Source of the DNA: CAZVBV01 sp964509975
Lineage (GTDB): Bacteria > Patescibacteriota > Gracilibacteria > UBA4473
DNA length: 64,000 nt
Direction of reading: 5' to 3'
NCBI GenBank assembly: GCA_964509975.1
Contig: CAZDZO010000004.1
Location: 11,997-75,996 of the forward strand
Shown: positions 49,859-57,795 of the stretch, in pieces
Layout of the letters: each line of letters begins with the position of its first letter
Position numbering within the stretch: the first letter of the stretch is position 1
Made by a program: the position numbers and the translations under genes
Notes under the pieces: model-generated
Database searches by the model: none
What the model was told of the DNA's origin: nothing
Seen by the model: the letters and a program-made list of their open reading frames with translations, nothing else

Positions 49859-51160
49859 ATGAGTTCTGTTAATCCACAAGCAGAGAAACTCAATCAAGTC
49901 ATCGAAAACAATAACCTCGCTGTGCTTCAAATGTTGTCCGAAAAAGGAAAGGGCATTTTTTTTCCGAAAGGAGGAATCCTGAAGCAATCAGCCGAAGCGA
50001 AGGGGAAAAAGTTTAATGCTACGATTGGGATCTCAACACAAGACGATGGGACCCCTTTGGTTCTCCCCTCTCTCGAACACCAGATTGGTATTGAACCCAA
50101 AAACTACGCGCCCTATGCCCCAAGTTTCGGGTTAATGAGTTTGCGAAAAAAATGGCAGGAAAAAATAAAAGCGAAAAACCCTTCTCTCGAAGGCAAAGAT
50201 TTCTCTCTTCCTGTTGTCACCAGTGGACTTACGCATGGGCTGTCAACGGCTGCTTATCTTTTTCTCGACCCAGGAGACACACTCATACTCCCTGATAAGT
50301 TTTGGGGGAATTATAAGCTTATTTTTCAGAATGGATTCGAGTCAAAACTTTCTACGTTTAATACTTTTCAAGATAAAAAATTTGATAGCGAAAGTCTCGC
50401 TTGGGCACTCAAAGAAAGCCCAAAAGGAAAAAAAGTCGTGTTACTTAATATCCCAAACAATCCCACGGGATACACTCCGAGTGAAGCGGAAGCAAATCAG
50501 ATTGTAGAAGTACTCAAACAATCTGCTGAAGCGGGAAATGAAATTGTTGTTATTTGTGACGATGCCTATTTCGGATTGTTGTATGAAGAAGGTTTACTCA
50601 GAGAATCACTCTTTGCACGACTTACTGATCTCCATGAAAGCATCTTGGCTGTAAAGCTCGATGGAGCCACCAAAGAAGAATTTGCGTGGGGATTTCGTAT
50701 CGCGTTTATTACGTTTGGCGGAAAGAATTTGTCAGCAGAAACGCTCGATGCCTTTGAACAAAAAGCGGCGGGAGCTATTCGTGGGAATCTTTCTAATTGT
50801 TGTCATCTATCACAAAGCTTACTGCTCAATCTCTTTGAGAGTGAAACATATGAAGCAGAAAAACAACAAGGTTACCGTATCCTTCAAGAACGATACCAAG
50901 AAGTTCGCTCTGTTTTACAAGCGAACAAAGAACGTTTTGCACCGTATTTCAAACCATTGCCGTTTAATTCTGGATACTTTATGTGTATTGAATTGGCAGA
51001 TAATCTCGAGAGCGAACAAGTTCGTCAAAAACTTCTTGAAGAATATGACACCGGCGTTATCGCTACAGGGAATCTCATTCGAATCGCTTTTTCTTCTATT
51101 GGAAAAAAACAAATACCAAAACTTTTTGAAAACATCTTTCAAGCCTGCCAATCCTTCTAA
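49859..51160 (+). CDS. PLP-dependent class I/II aminotransferase
   Basis: A fold-type I aminotransferase of 433 aa. Seen are the cofactor-side SGLTHGLSTAAYLFLDPGD, the pattern LLNIPNNPTGYTPSE, the Asp-x2-Tyr of CDDAYFGLLY, the probable Schiff-base Lys in VKLDGATKEE and the substrate-binding WGFRIAF Arg. Substrate unknown; with pckA next to it, an aspartate- or alanine-linked link between amino acids and oxaloacetate or pyruvate is possible (inference). pckA begins 26 bp downstream. Confidence 0.9.
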   Translation: MSSVNPQAEKLNQVIENNNLAVLQMLSEKGKGIFFPKGGILKQSAEAKGKKFNATIGISTQDDGTPLVLPSLEHQIGIEPKNYAPYAPSFGLMSLRKKWQEKIKAKNPSLEGKDFSLPVVTSGLTHGLSTAAYLFLDPGDTLILPDKFWGNYKLIFQNGFESKLSTFNTFQDKKFDSESLAWALKESPKGKKVVLLNIPNNPTGYTPSEAEANQIVEVLKQSAEAGNEIVVICDDAYFGLLYEEGLLRESLFARLTDLHESILAVKLDGATKEEFAWGFRIAFITFGGKNLSAETLDAFEQKAAGAIRGNLSNCCHLSQSLLLNLFESETYEAEKQQGYRILQERYQEVRSVLQANKERFAPYFKPLPFNSGYFMCIELADNLESEQVRQKLLEEYDTGVIATGNLIRIAFSSIGKKQIPKLFENIFQACQSF

Positions 51161-51186
51161 ACTCTTAACTATTAACTCCCCTTCTT

Positions 51187-52797
51187 ATGAATCCTCATGA
51201 TTCTCTTTCTCAACTTCTCAGTTCTCAGTCGAGTAAAATCCTCCAAAACACATCACGAGAAAATCTTATCCATCACATCCTCGAACAAAAAGAAGCTCTT
51301 GAAACACCTTCCGGTAGCCTTGCCACATGGACAGAATCCAAATCCACTGGACGAAGTCCGGCTGATACTTACATCGTTCGACACCCAGAAAGTGAAAAAA
51401 ATATTGACTGGAATTCTCCAACCAATAAATCTCTCGATCCGGATCTTTTTGATGAGCTTTGGAAGGAGGCGTTTGAGATGTTGGAAAAAAAAGAACAACT
51501 GTATGTTTCTAATTATTCGATAGGCGCAGATGATAAATTTGCCTTGCCAACAAAATTCATTAGTGACAATCCCCTTTCGACACTCTTTGTCGATAACATG
51601 TTCCGTGAAGCCTTGAAGGATACATCCAAAAGTATTTTTGGAAATGATGAATTCACGCTTGTCGCATTGCCACATGACAAGGTGGCATCTAAGAATTACG
51701 ACTCTGACATGATCATTGCGATGGATTTCGATCGAAAGTTAGGATTAGTTTATGGATCAGCTTATTGCGGATCAATAAAGAAATTGATGTTTACAGTGAT
51801 GAACTACATGACACCAGAAAAAGGAATCTTGCCGTTGCACTGTTCGGCTAATATCGGACATGATGGTCATTCTGCGTTAATTTTGGGACTTTCCGGAACG
51901 GGAAAAACGACCTTATCTGCCGATGCCAGTCGTCCTTTGATTGGAGACGATGAACATGGTTGGTCTGATGATGGCGTGGCTAATTTTGAAGGCGGATGCT
52001 ACGCGAAGCTTATTAACCTCAACCCTGAAAAAGAACCTGAAATTTATCGAGTTGCCTTTGGAGAAAAAAAGAACGTCCTTCATAACGGCGTAATTATCGA
52101 GAATGCGATGATGTATCCCAATGGAAGATTTGATCTCGATGACAAACGATTCACTCCAAATTCACGCGTTTCTTATCCCCTCTCTGCATTGCAAAATATT
52201 AAAGAAGGCTCTGTAAGTGGACACCCGAAGACCATTCTTTTTCTCACGGCTGACGCCAATGGAATTTTGCCACCCGTATCCAAACTCAGTGCCGATCAAG
52301 CCATGCTCTGGTTCCTTCTGGGATACACGAGTAAATTGGCGGGAACAGAAACCGGTATTACTGAGCCCAAGACCACGTTCTCCAGGTTCTTCGGAGGACC
52401 ATTCATGCCACGAAATCCAAATGATTACACCGAGTTATTGAACACAAAAATTGTTCAACATAATTCAAACGTCTACCTCATTAATACCGGATGGACAGGG
52501 GGGCCGTATGGCGTCGGGAAACGTATCGATATTATGGTGACACGAGCGATAGTGAATGCTTGTTTGAATGGAGAAATGGAGTCTGTGGGATATGAATACG
52601 ATGAGCGGTTTCATATCGCTGTCCCTACCAGTTGTCCGGGAGTTGAAAGTGAAATCCTTGATCCTAAAAATACTTGGGAGGATAAAGATAAGTACGAGGA
52701 ACGAGCTGATAAATTATCACACGAATTCTCAGATTATTTTGACAAGATGTTTCCGAACGTGAATGATGCGGTACGAAACCAATGTCCTGGAAAATGA
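51187..52797 (+). CDS. pckA: Phosphoenolpyruvate carboxykinase (ATP)
   Basis: Interconverts oxaloacetate plus ATP and PEP plus CO2. The ATP-type kinase motifs are clear: GLSGTGKTTLSAD (P-loop, about 235-248), LIGDDEHGW (kinase 2 with metal Asp), FEGGCYAKLINL (PEPCK signature) and the adenine-site RVSYPLSALQNI. 536 aa is normal. With pyruvate kinase (59263-60669) it could run as an ATP-yielding route from C4 acids. Its TGA overlaps the ung start (ATGA). A 21-bp palindrome lies at 52438. Confidence 0.96.
   Translation: MNPHDSLSQLLSSQSSKILQNTSRENLIHHILEQKEALETPSGSLATWTESKSTGRSPADTYIVRHPESEKNIDWNSPTNKSLDPDLFDELWKEAFEMLEKKEQLYVSNYSIGADDKFALPTKFISDNPLSTLFVDNMFREALKDTSKSIFGNDEFTLVALPHDKVASKNYDSDMIIAMDFDRKLGLVYGSAYCGSIKKLMFTVMNYMTPEKGILPLHCSANIGHDGHSALILGLSGTGKTTLSADASRPLIGDDEHGWSDDGVANFEGGCYAKLINLNPEKEPEIYRVAFGEKKNVLHNGVIIENAMMYPNGRFDLDDKRFTPNSRVSYPLSALQNIKEGSVSGHPKTILFLTADANGILPPVSKLSADQAMLWFLLGYTSKLAGTETGITEPKTTFSRFFGGPFMPRNPNDYTELLNTKIVQHNSNVYLINTGWTGGPYGVGKRIDIMVTRAIVNACLNGEMESVGYEYDERFHIAVPTSCPGVESEILDPKNTWEDKDKYEERADKLSHEFSDYFDKMFPNVNDAVRNQCPGK
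52438..52458. promoter_or_regulatory. 21-bp interrupted palindrome, site 7 (in pckA)
   Basis: TTGAACA-CAAAAAT-TGTTCAA, both arms exact. Encodes LNTKIVQ. Confidence 0.75.
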
Positions 52798-53564
52798 ATG
52801 ATCATACCTTTTCTCTCTTTGATCCACCGGAAGATAACGTCAAAGTAAAGAAATCTGCCCCCATAAAGAAAGCAACTCCCAAAATATCAATCGATCCAAA
52901 GATCGAAGAAAGTTGGAAGAAGGTTTTGCATGGAGAATTTCAACAACCGTATTTCCAGGAGTTGAAGCATTTTTTAATGGAAGAACGAAAGATGGGAAAA
53001 ATCACATTCCCACCGGCCAATCAGATCTTTCGTGCCTTTGAACTGTGTCCTTTTGATAAGGTCAAGGTGGTCATCCTCGGACAGGATCCGTATCACGGGC
53101 AAGGGCAGGCACATGGGCTCTGTTTCTCGGTAAATAAGGATGTGCGCATTCCACCGAGTTTGCAGAATATGTACAAAGAAATTCACGATGATCTCGGGTT
53201 ATCAATTCCGAGTCATGGAAATTTGGAACATTGGGCCGAGCAGGGTGTTCTGATGTTGAATGCAACCTTAACCGTTCAAGAAAAGTCCCCTACTTCCCAC
53301 GCAGGCAAGGGCTGGGAGACATTCACTGATCAGGTGATTCGTACTATTTCAGATAAAAATGAGGGCGTTGTTTTTCTTCTCTGGGGAAATTTTGCCAAGT
53401 CAAAAAAGAACATCATCGATACCACTAAACATACGATTCTTACCGCCCCTCATCCCTCTCCTTTTTCAGTTCATTCTGGATTTTTTGGGTGCAAGCACTT
53501 TTCCCAAACAAACGATATTTTAAAAAAAACCGGCAAAGAGCCGATTGATTGGGAGATTAAATAG
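52794..53564 (+). CDS. ung: Uracil-DNA glycosylase (family 1)
   Basis: Removes uracil from DNA. Family 1 motifs are intact: GQDPYHGQGQAHGLCFSV (catalytic Asp and His loop), LMLNATLTV, and HPSPFSVHSGFFGCKHFS (minor-groove loop). A basic N-terminal extension of about 40 residues (KVKKSAPIKKATPK) precedes the catalytic domain. The start at 52794 overlaps the pckA stop as ATGA, which is why I prefer it to 52782. A strong hairpin begins at its stop codon. Confidence 0.96.
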   Translation: MNDHTFSLFDPPEDNVKVKKSAPIKKATPKISIDPKIEESWKKVLHGEFQQPYFQELKHFLMEERKMGKITFPPANQIFRAFELCPFDKVKVVILGQDPYHGQGQAHGLCFSVNKDVRIPPSLQNMYKEIHDDLGLSIPSHGNLEHWAEQGVLMLNATLTVQEKSPTSHAGKGWETFTDQVIRTISDKNEGVVFLLWGNFAKSKKNIIDTTKHTILTAPHPSPFSVHSGFFGCKHFSQTNDILKKTGKEPIDWEIK

Positions 53565-53593
53565 GATCCGGATCCGAGGTCGGATCCGGATCC
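53564..53593. repeat. Perfect 13-bp-stem hairpin made of GGATCC units
   Basis: GGATCCGGATCCG (53564-53576), AGGT loop, CGGATCCGGATCC (53581-53593), lying between convergent ung and a tiny Cys-rich ORF. It has no T-run, so it may protect 3' ends rather than terminate. Confidence 0.8.
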
Positions 53594-53607
53594 CAAATCA
53601 ATTTGAA

Positions 53608-53676
53608 CTAGCTGCAACCTCCACCACAGCATCCCCCTTCTTTTTCTTCGTCTTCATCGTCAATCAAAAAGTACAT
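53608..53676 (-). CDS. Possible 22-aa Cys-rich microprotein
   Basis: Reads MYFLIDDEDEEKEGGC then CGGGCS before a TAG. An acidic stretch is followed by a Gly/Cys tail (three Cys) that could hold metal. It is bounded by a hairpin at 53564-53593 and the family E repeat, and is the only coding signal in the 53565-53958 gap. Support is the sharp change from acidic to Gly/Cys residues; it could be chance. Confidence 0.4.
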   Translation of the reverse strand: MYFLIDDEDEEKEGGCCGGGCS

Positions 53677-53770
53677 TTTTGAATAGTTAAAAAATAGTAA
53701 GGACTAGAATTGTAACACAGGATAAACAATAAATTCTATCTTTTATTCAAAATTGCTATCAATTGGGGGC

Positions 53771-53946
53771 TTGGGGACGGGAAGTGTTTGAGCGTCAGCG
53801 GGACTCGGAAACTTTATACTATGTCAATGAGAGCGAGTTTTCTCGTCACCAAAACTTTTTGGTTCTTTTTAGTTATAAAAAGAACAATCCTTCCGATATC
53901 CAAGATTGATAAAAGAAGGGATTCCTCCGTTTCAGTCGGAATGACA
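53771..53946. repeat. ~176-bp dispersed repeat (family E), copy 2
   Basis: Same ordered blocks as 30923-31094, ending CAGTCGGAATGACA. Differences are mostly point changes, so the copies are related by dispersal rather than recent duplication. Confidence 0.75.
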
Positions 53947-53958
53947 AAGGAAATTTTT

Positions 53959-54717
53959 CTAAAGCGTCTCTCCATCCATCCACAAGACATCTTCTCTCCC
54001 TCGCCACCATGTTAACTGACGCTTAGCATAGTTTCTATTGCGTTTTTGGTTTGCGACAATCGCTTCTTCTTTTGTAATTTCTTTATCTAGATATCTCATA
54101 ACTTCTTTGTATCCAAAACTTGTTAGCGCACTTTTTGAAAAATTATACGTTTTTCTTAAATTTTCGGTTTCTTCGACAAGTCCTCGATCAAATTGTTGCC
54201 CGGCCCTCTTATCAAGCCGTTCATACAACACTGCTCGGTCCCAATGAATTCCAATTTTGAGAACCGGATATCTTGGGTTTCCACGTTTCTCAGATTTCTT
54301 CGCCGGATCTTCATCAAAAAGATAATTCTCACTCACCGCATCTAGCCACAACATCGTTCCTCCGCAAAGAATCGGAATATTATCCCGATCAAAAATATTC
54401 TTAATTTTTTCAAATGCATACTTTTGGAAGTCCACCACTGAGAATGTTCCTTCTGGAGAAATAAGATTGAGTCCCCAATGAAGAATTCCTCCCATTTCTT
54501 CCATCGTTACTTTTTCAGAGGAAATATCAATGTCCAAAAACACCTGACGCGAATCAACACAAATAATCTCCGCATTTCCCAACGCCTGTGCGATCTCTAC
54601 CGCAAATCCCGTTTTTCCACTTCCTGTCGGCCCGAGTATCTCGAGCATCCCGAGAGGATTCTTTTTCAAAAATTTTGCGATGACTTCAAAAATTTCAGTT
54701 TTCGAGTAGAGTTTCAT
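53959..54717 (-). CDS. miaA: tRNA dimethylallyltransferase
   Basis: Adds the isopentenyl group to A37 of tRNAs that read U-starting codons. P-loop GPTGSGKTGFAVEIA, then ICVDSRQVFLDIDISSEKVT, GGTMLWLDAV, and the helical LTSFGYKEVMRYL and RNRNYAKRQLTWWR blocks. At 252 aa it is shorter than the 300-residue norm, mostly in the middle insert. I use the Met at 54717 rather than 54759, which nearly touches tRNA-Arg on the other strand. Confidence 0.94.
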   Translation of the reverse strand: MKLYSKTEIFEVIAKFLKKNPLGMLEILGPTGSGKTGFAVEIAQALGNAEIICVDSRQVFLDIDISSEKVTMEEMGGILHWGLNLISPEGTFSVVDFQKYAFEKIKNIFDRDNIPILCGGTMLWLDAVSENYLFDEDPAKKSEKRGNPRYPVLKIGIHWDRAVLYERLDKRAGQQFDRGLVEETENLRKTYNFSKSALTSFGYKEVMRYLDKEITKEEAIVANQKRNRNYAKRQLTWWRGREDVLWMDGETL

Positions 54718-54763
54718 CAGGCTGAATATACGCTCTTTTTTATTTTCATCAATAAACAACGAC

Positions 54764-54838
54764 GCTCTTGTAGTTCAATGGATAGAACTATCCTCTCCTA
54801 AGGGATCAATGCAGGTTCGACTCCTGCCAAGAGCACCA
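54764..54838 (+). tRNA. tRNA-Arg (CCT)
   Basis: Acceptor GCTCTTG/CAAGAGC, D-arm GTTC...GAAC, anticodon stem ATCCT/GGGAT with loop CTCCTAA (anticodon CCT, reads AGG), T-arm GCAGG-TTCGACT-CCTGC, discriminator A and encoded CCA (54836-54838). Confidence 0.94.
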
Positions 54839-54888
54839 TTTAAAACTAAAAACTATTAACTCTAAACTATCCACTATTAACTATTTTC

Positions 54889-55230
54889 ATGGCATTCCTC
54901 CCAACCGATATCTTTGCGCAAATTGTTGCCGGCGAAATCCCGTGCGACAAGGTTTTTGAAACCGACACTATTCTCGCCTTCCGCGACATCGCCCCCAAGG
55001 CTGAGACTCATATTGTGATTATTCCAAAGGAAAACTTAATCACTGCAAAAGAGGTGAACGAGAATAACCTCAAACTTTTTGGTGAACTCTTCCTCGTGGC
55101 CAAACAAGTGGCGGAACAAGAAAGCCTGGAAGGCTACAAACTCCACATGAATGTCGATGAAAAAGGCGGACAAGTTGTCCCCCATGTGCATCTACATTTG
55201 TTAAGTAGCGATTTCAAGACGGAGCTTTAG
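54889..55230 (+). CDS. HIT-family nucleotide hydrolase
   Basis: Histidine-triad protein of 113 aa, cleaving nucleoside phosphoramidates or similar nucleotides. Typical start FAQIVAGEIPCDKVFE, central HIVIIPKENL, and the active triad HVHLHLL near residue 100. It follows tRNA-Arg by 50 bp of AACTATTAACT-like repeats. The last 4 bp overlap the convergent gene. Confidence 0.95.
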   Translation: MAFLPTDIFAQIVAGEIPCDKVFETDTILAFRDIAPKAETHIVIIPKENLITAKEVNENNLKLFGELFLVAKQVAEQESLEGYKLHMNVDEKGGQVVPHVHLHLLSSDFKTEL

Positions 55231-55841
55231 GCGGCAAACGTATTGAGCTGTTCAACGGTTTCTTGTCTGTTGTATTCGCCCTCTTTATCAAGCGCCGCTT
55301 GATTTTCGGCATAGGCAAGATCTAATTCTTTTAAAGGAACATATTCTTGATCCCCTTCTGCTGGAGTATTTTGAGCAGTGGGATCCTCTACGGGAACTTG
55401 TTTTACTTCATCTTTTTGGTCTTGATCCTCCGAAACGGACGTTTCTTCTTCTTTCACATCTGGAACCTCTTTTTGTGCAGCTAAATACTTTTTCTTTGCT
55501 TCTGCTGTTGCATCATTTTGTTCTTTTAAGAGCTTTGCTTTTGAATTCAAGACATCTGCCTGTGTTGTATCCACTGCAACCGTAACGTTTTCTATTGTTT
55601 TAAATTTTGTACCTTCGTGATTCCCTTTGTATTGATCGGTTGTTGTTGCATTCAATTTTGTGTCTGGATCATCTTTTTTGGGATTCCTAATTTCTTCCGG
55701 ACTCCCTTCCTTCTTTTTTCCATCCTTTTTTTCCATATTTTTATTCTCATCAATCTCCTTATCAAGATTATCATCTGGATTCAAATCTTTCTCATCCTCA
55801 GGAAGGATGTCTTTATTTTGAATCTGTTCAATATTATTCAT
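55227..55841 (-). CDS. Acidic disordered hypothetical protein (204 aa)
   Basis: Highly charged with few hydrophobic residues (EDEKDLNPDDNLDKEIDEN, KKDGKKKEGSPEE), so probably disordered, with one short ordered part around KGNHEGTKFKTIENVTVAVD. It follows the 55843-56142 gene with 1 bp between, the last of three close genes on this strand. No known family. Confidence 0.65.
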   Translation of the reverse strand: MNNIEQIQNKDILPEDEKDLNPDDNLDKEIDENKNMEKKDGKKKEGSPEEIRNPKKDDPDTKLNATTTDQYKGNHEGTKFKTIENVTVAVDTTQADVLNSKAKLLKEQNDATAEAKKKYLAAQKEVPDVKEEETSVSEDQDQKDEVKQVPVEDPTAQNTPAEGDQEYVPLKELDLAYAENQAALDKEGEYNRQETVEQLNTFAA

Positions 55842-55842
55842 G

Positions 55843-56142
55843 TTAGGCAGCTTGGAGTTCTTGTTCTAAATGTTGAAGTTCGATTTCGTCAGCTTCGGTA
55901 CTTTTCCGTTCTGTGAACGCACGAAGGATTCCTCCTTTCTTACTTTCATATTCTTTTTTTTCGGCTAATCGTCGCTCGTTGAGGTCATGTTTTTTGTCTT
56001 GTTCGTTTTTGAGGATGTCGAATAATTCTCCTTTCTTAACTTCATCATACGTTGAAAGCATTTTTAACAAATAATCCTTCTTCTCCTGATTCATAGCTCC
56101 AGAAGCATCAATAAGTTTGGGAAGGAGAGTAAGGTCTTTCAT
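55843..56142 (-). CDS. Hypothetical helical protein (99 aa)
   Basis: Starts MKDLTLLPKLIDASGAMNQE, then a long charged helix to the end (AFTERKSTEADEIELQHLEQ). The frame is open to 56169, but the ATG at 56142 overlaps the stop of the upstream gene as TAATG, a coupled arrangement. Function unknown. Confidence 0.65.
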   Translation of the reverse strand: MKDLTLLPKLIDASGAMNQEKKDYLLKMLSTYDEVKKGELFDILKNEQDKKHDLNERRLAEKKEYESKKGGILRAFTERKSTEADEIELQHLEQELQAA

Positions 56143-57551
56143 TATTTTGGAAAAGATTGTTTCAGCCAATCAGGAATTTTTTTGTTGTTCGGATCAAGCG
56201 TTACTTCAGCACTTTGGGTGGAAGGCATATCTGATTTTCCTGGAGCATTTTCATGAAGTTGTTCAGGCGCTTCAAAAGGCACATGCGCTGGTGGTGTCGG
56301 TGACACCGCTGGTTGATCCTTGTCTTCCAACATCGCAAATGAAGTCTGCGCCGGATGCACCGTTTCAGTGAGTTCCACCTTTTGCATTTCCACTTCTTGT
56401 GGGATGTGAAGTCGTTCTTTTTGTGAGTGAAGAATCAATTTCAAAAATTCGAACTGCACCTCAGCCACGCCTTTCTTCGCAATTTCAAAGTTGAGTCCAT
56501 TTGGCACGAGTTCCCCTCCTCCCCCAAGCGATGCTTGCAATTCTCGGAAGTTAATATTTGGTTGCGCTGATCGCACTTGAATCACGGTTTTTCCTTTTTC
56601 TTCGATGAAAAGAACCGCCAGTTCCGTTCCTTTTGTATGACGCAATAATTCATCCACCATATTTTCCACATCTTGTGGTTTGGCTTCCGCTAATTCAAAA
56701 TCAGCCTTAACAATACTCGACCATCCAATCCGATGCACTGGATCCACTTCGTAATTTGAAAGAATTCGTCCCCAAATCTTAAGCGTTGAAAACGATTTCA
56801 TTTTAAAAAGATGCTCGATAATTTCTGATTGCTTCGCTCCCATACCTTGCAGTTTCGCAGACGCTTCAAAAGCATTCGCCGTTGTAACCGGTTCTTGAAA
56901 GCTTCCCGTGCGTCCTACAATACCTGTAAGGAGCATCGTAGCCTGTTTCCCGTCCAATGACAGTTCTTCTGTCTTCTCGATCAACTCAAGCAATAATTCA
57001 CACACCGAACTGCGTGAAGGATCGACCAAGTTTACCGTTCCAAAGAAATCATTCCCCGCTGACACAGAAATATTCATAATCGGCGTTGAAGCGAAGAGTT
57101 GTGTGTTTGCGTTGAAAACTTTCCCGGCTTTTTCCAGACTCTCCATACCGAGTGTCACAATGACATCGAATTTCCCCGCACTTTGAAGGAAACTCACATC
57201 TGATGGCGAGAAGAATCCGTTTTTTGGAGAAACGAGAATATCTACTGAATCCTCTTTCATATTATATTTCACCTTGTCGACACTCGCTTTATTAGTGGCA
57301 ATAGAAATAACAAAGTCACTTTGTTCTCCGAGATCTTTGCTGAGTTTTTCTGCGCCTCCCAAGAAGGTAAGATTTTTGGGAATATCATTTGGCGCAATCG
57401 CAATCGCTTCTTTCCCCGCTTGAAGGAGAACATTTTGCAATGCTAACATTCCAGCGATTTCATCTTCATGCCACTTCTGAGGGGCTACAATGAGGATTTT
57501 TTGTGATCGTTGGAGGAATGCAATGGCTTGTTCTCTTGGGGTCGTATTCAT
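56142..57551 (-). CDS. Degenerate DHH-family phosphoesterase-like protein
   Basis: Resembles NrnA/DHH-DHHA1 proteins in layout: an N-terminal HEDEIAGMLALQNVLLQAG where active enzymes have a D-x-DA-x-GS motif, a middle with GIVGRTGSFQEPVTTANAFE where T-D-T-G is usual, the helical LQGMGAKQSEIIEHLF, and a DHHA1-like end (about 310-365, SLGGGGELVPNG). The usual DHH triad is not visible, so catalysis is doubtful. A Pro-rich tail of about 85 residues (VSPTPPAHVPFEAPEQ) ends with DWLKQSFPK. First gene of a three-gene run. Confidence 0.7.
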   Translation of the reverse strand: MNTTPREQAIAFLQRSQKILIVAPQKWHEDEIAGMLALQNVLLQAGKEAIAIAPNDIPKNLTFLGGAEKLSKDLGEQSDFVISIATNKASVDKVKYNMKEDSVDILVSPKNGFFSPSDVSFLQSAGKFDVIVTLGMESLEKAGKVFNANTQLFASTPIMNISVSAGNDFFGTVNLVDPSRSSVCELLLELIEKTEELSLDGKQATMLLTGIVGRTGSFQEPVTTANAFEASAKLQGMGAKQSEIIEHLFKMKSFSTLKIWGRILSNYEVDPVHRIGWSSIVKADFELAEAKPQDVENMVDELLRHTKGTELAVLFIEEKGKTVIQVRSAQPNINFRELQASLGGGGELVPNGLNFEIAKKGVAEVQFEFLKLILHSQKERLHIPQEVEMQKVELTETVHPAQTSFAMLEDKDQPAVSPTPPAHVPFEAPEQLHENAPGKSDMPSTQSAEVTLDPNNKKIPDWLKQSFPK

Positions 57552-57649
57552 TTGTTTGTTTGGGGTTTTTGAAAACGTTAGAGGTTATTATAAGTTATTT
57601 TAGAATATAAGTCAAACATATTGTCAAGGTTTTCTAACTCAACCATTTT

Positions 57650-57731
57650 CCTCATTCCTGCGAAGGCAGGAACCCAGTAAAAAAGGAATTCCTTATTGAC
57701 TAGATCCTCCAGTCAAGCTGGAGAATGAGGG
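57650..57731. repeat. Family B intergenic repeat, copy 3
   Basis: CCTCATTCC, hairpin CCTGCGAAGGCAGG, core CCCAGTAAAAAAGGAATTCC, end hairpin CTCCAGTCAAGCTGGAG before AATGAGG. Confidence 0.65.
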
Positions 57732-57745
57732 TGTATTTTTCAAAG

Positions 57746-57774
57746 TTGAAGATTTATACTTCTTCCCTTACAAT
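57746..57774 (+). promoter_or_regulatory. Promoter of serS
   Basis: TTGAAG (57746-57751), 17-nt spacer, TACAAT (57769-57774). The leader is about 14 nt and has no Shine-Dalgarno site. Confidence 0.65.
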
Positions 57775-57795
57775 CCGACCGTCTAATAGAAATTC

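Noticed and set aside
49855..49860. TATAAT as promoter of the aminotransferase gene
   Set aside because: It overlaps the ATG itself (49859), so it cannot drive this start; it may be chance.
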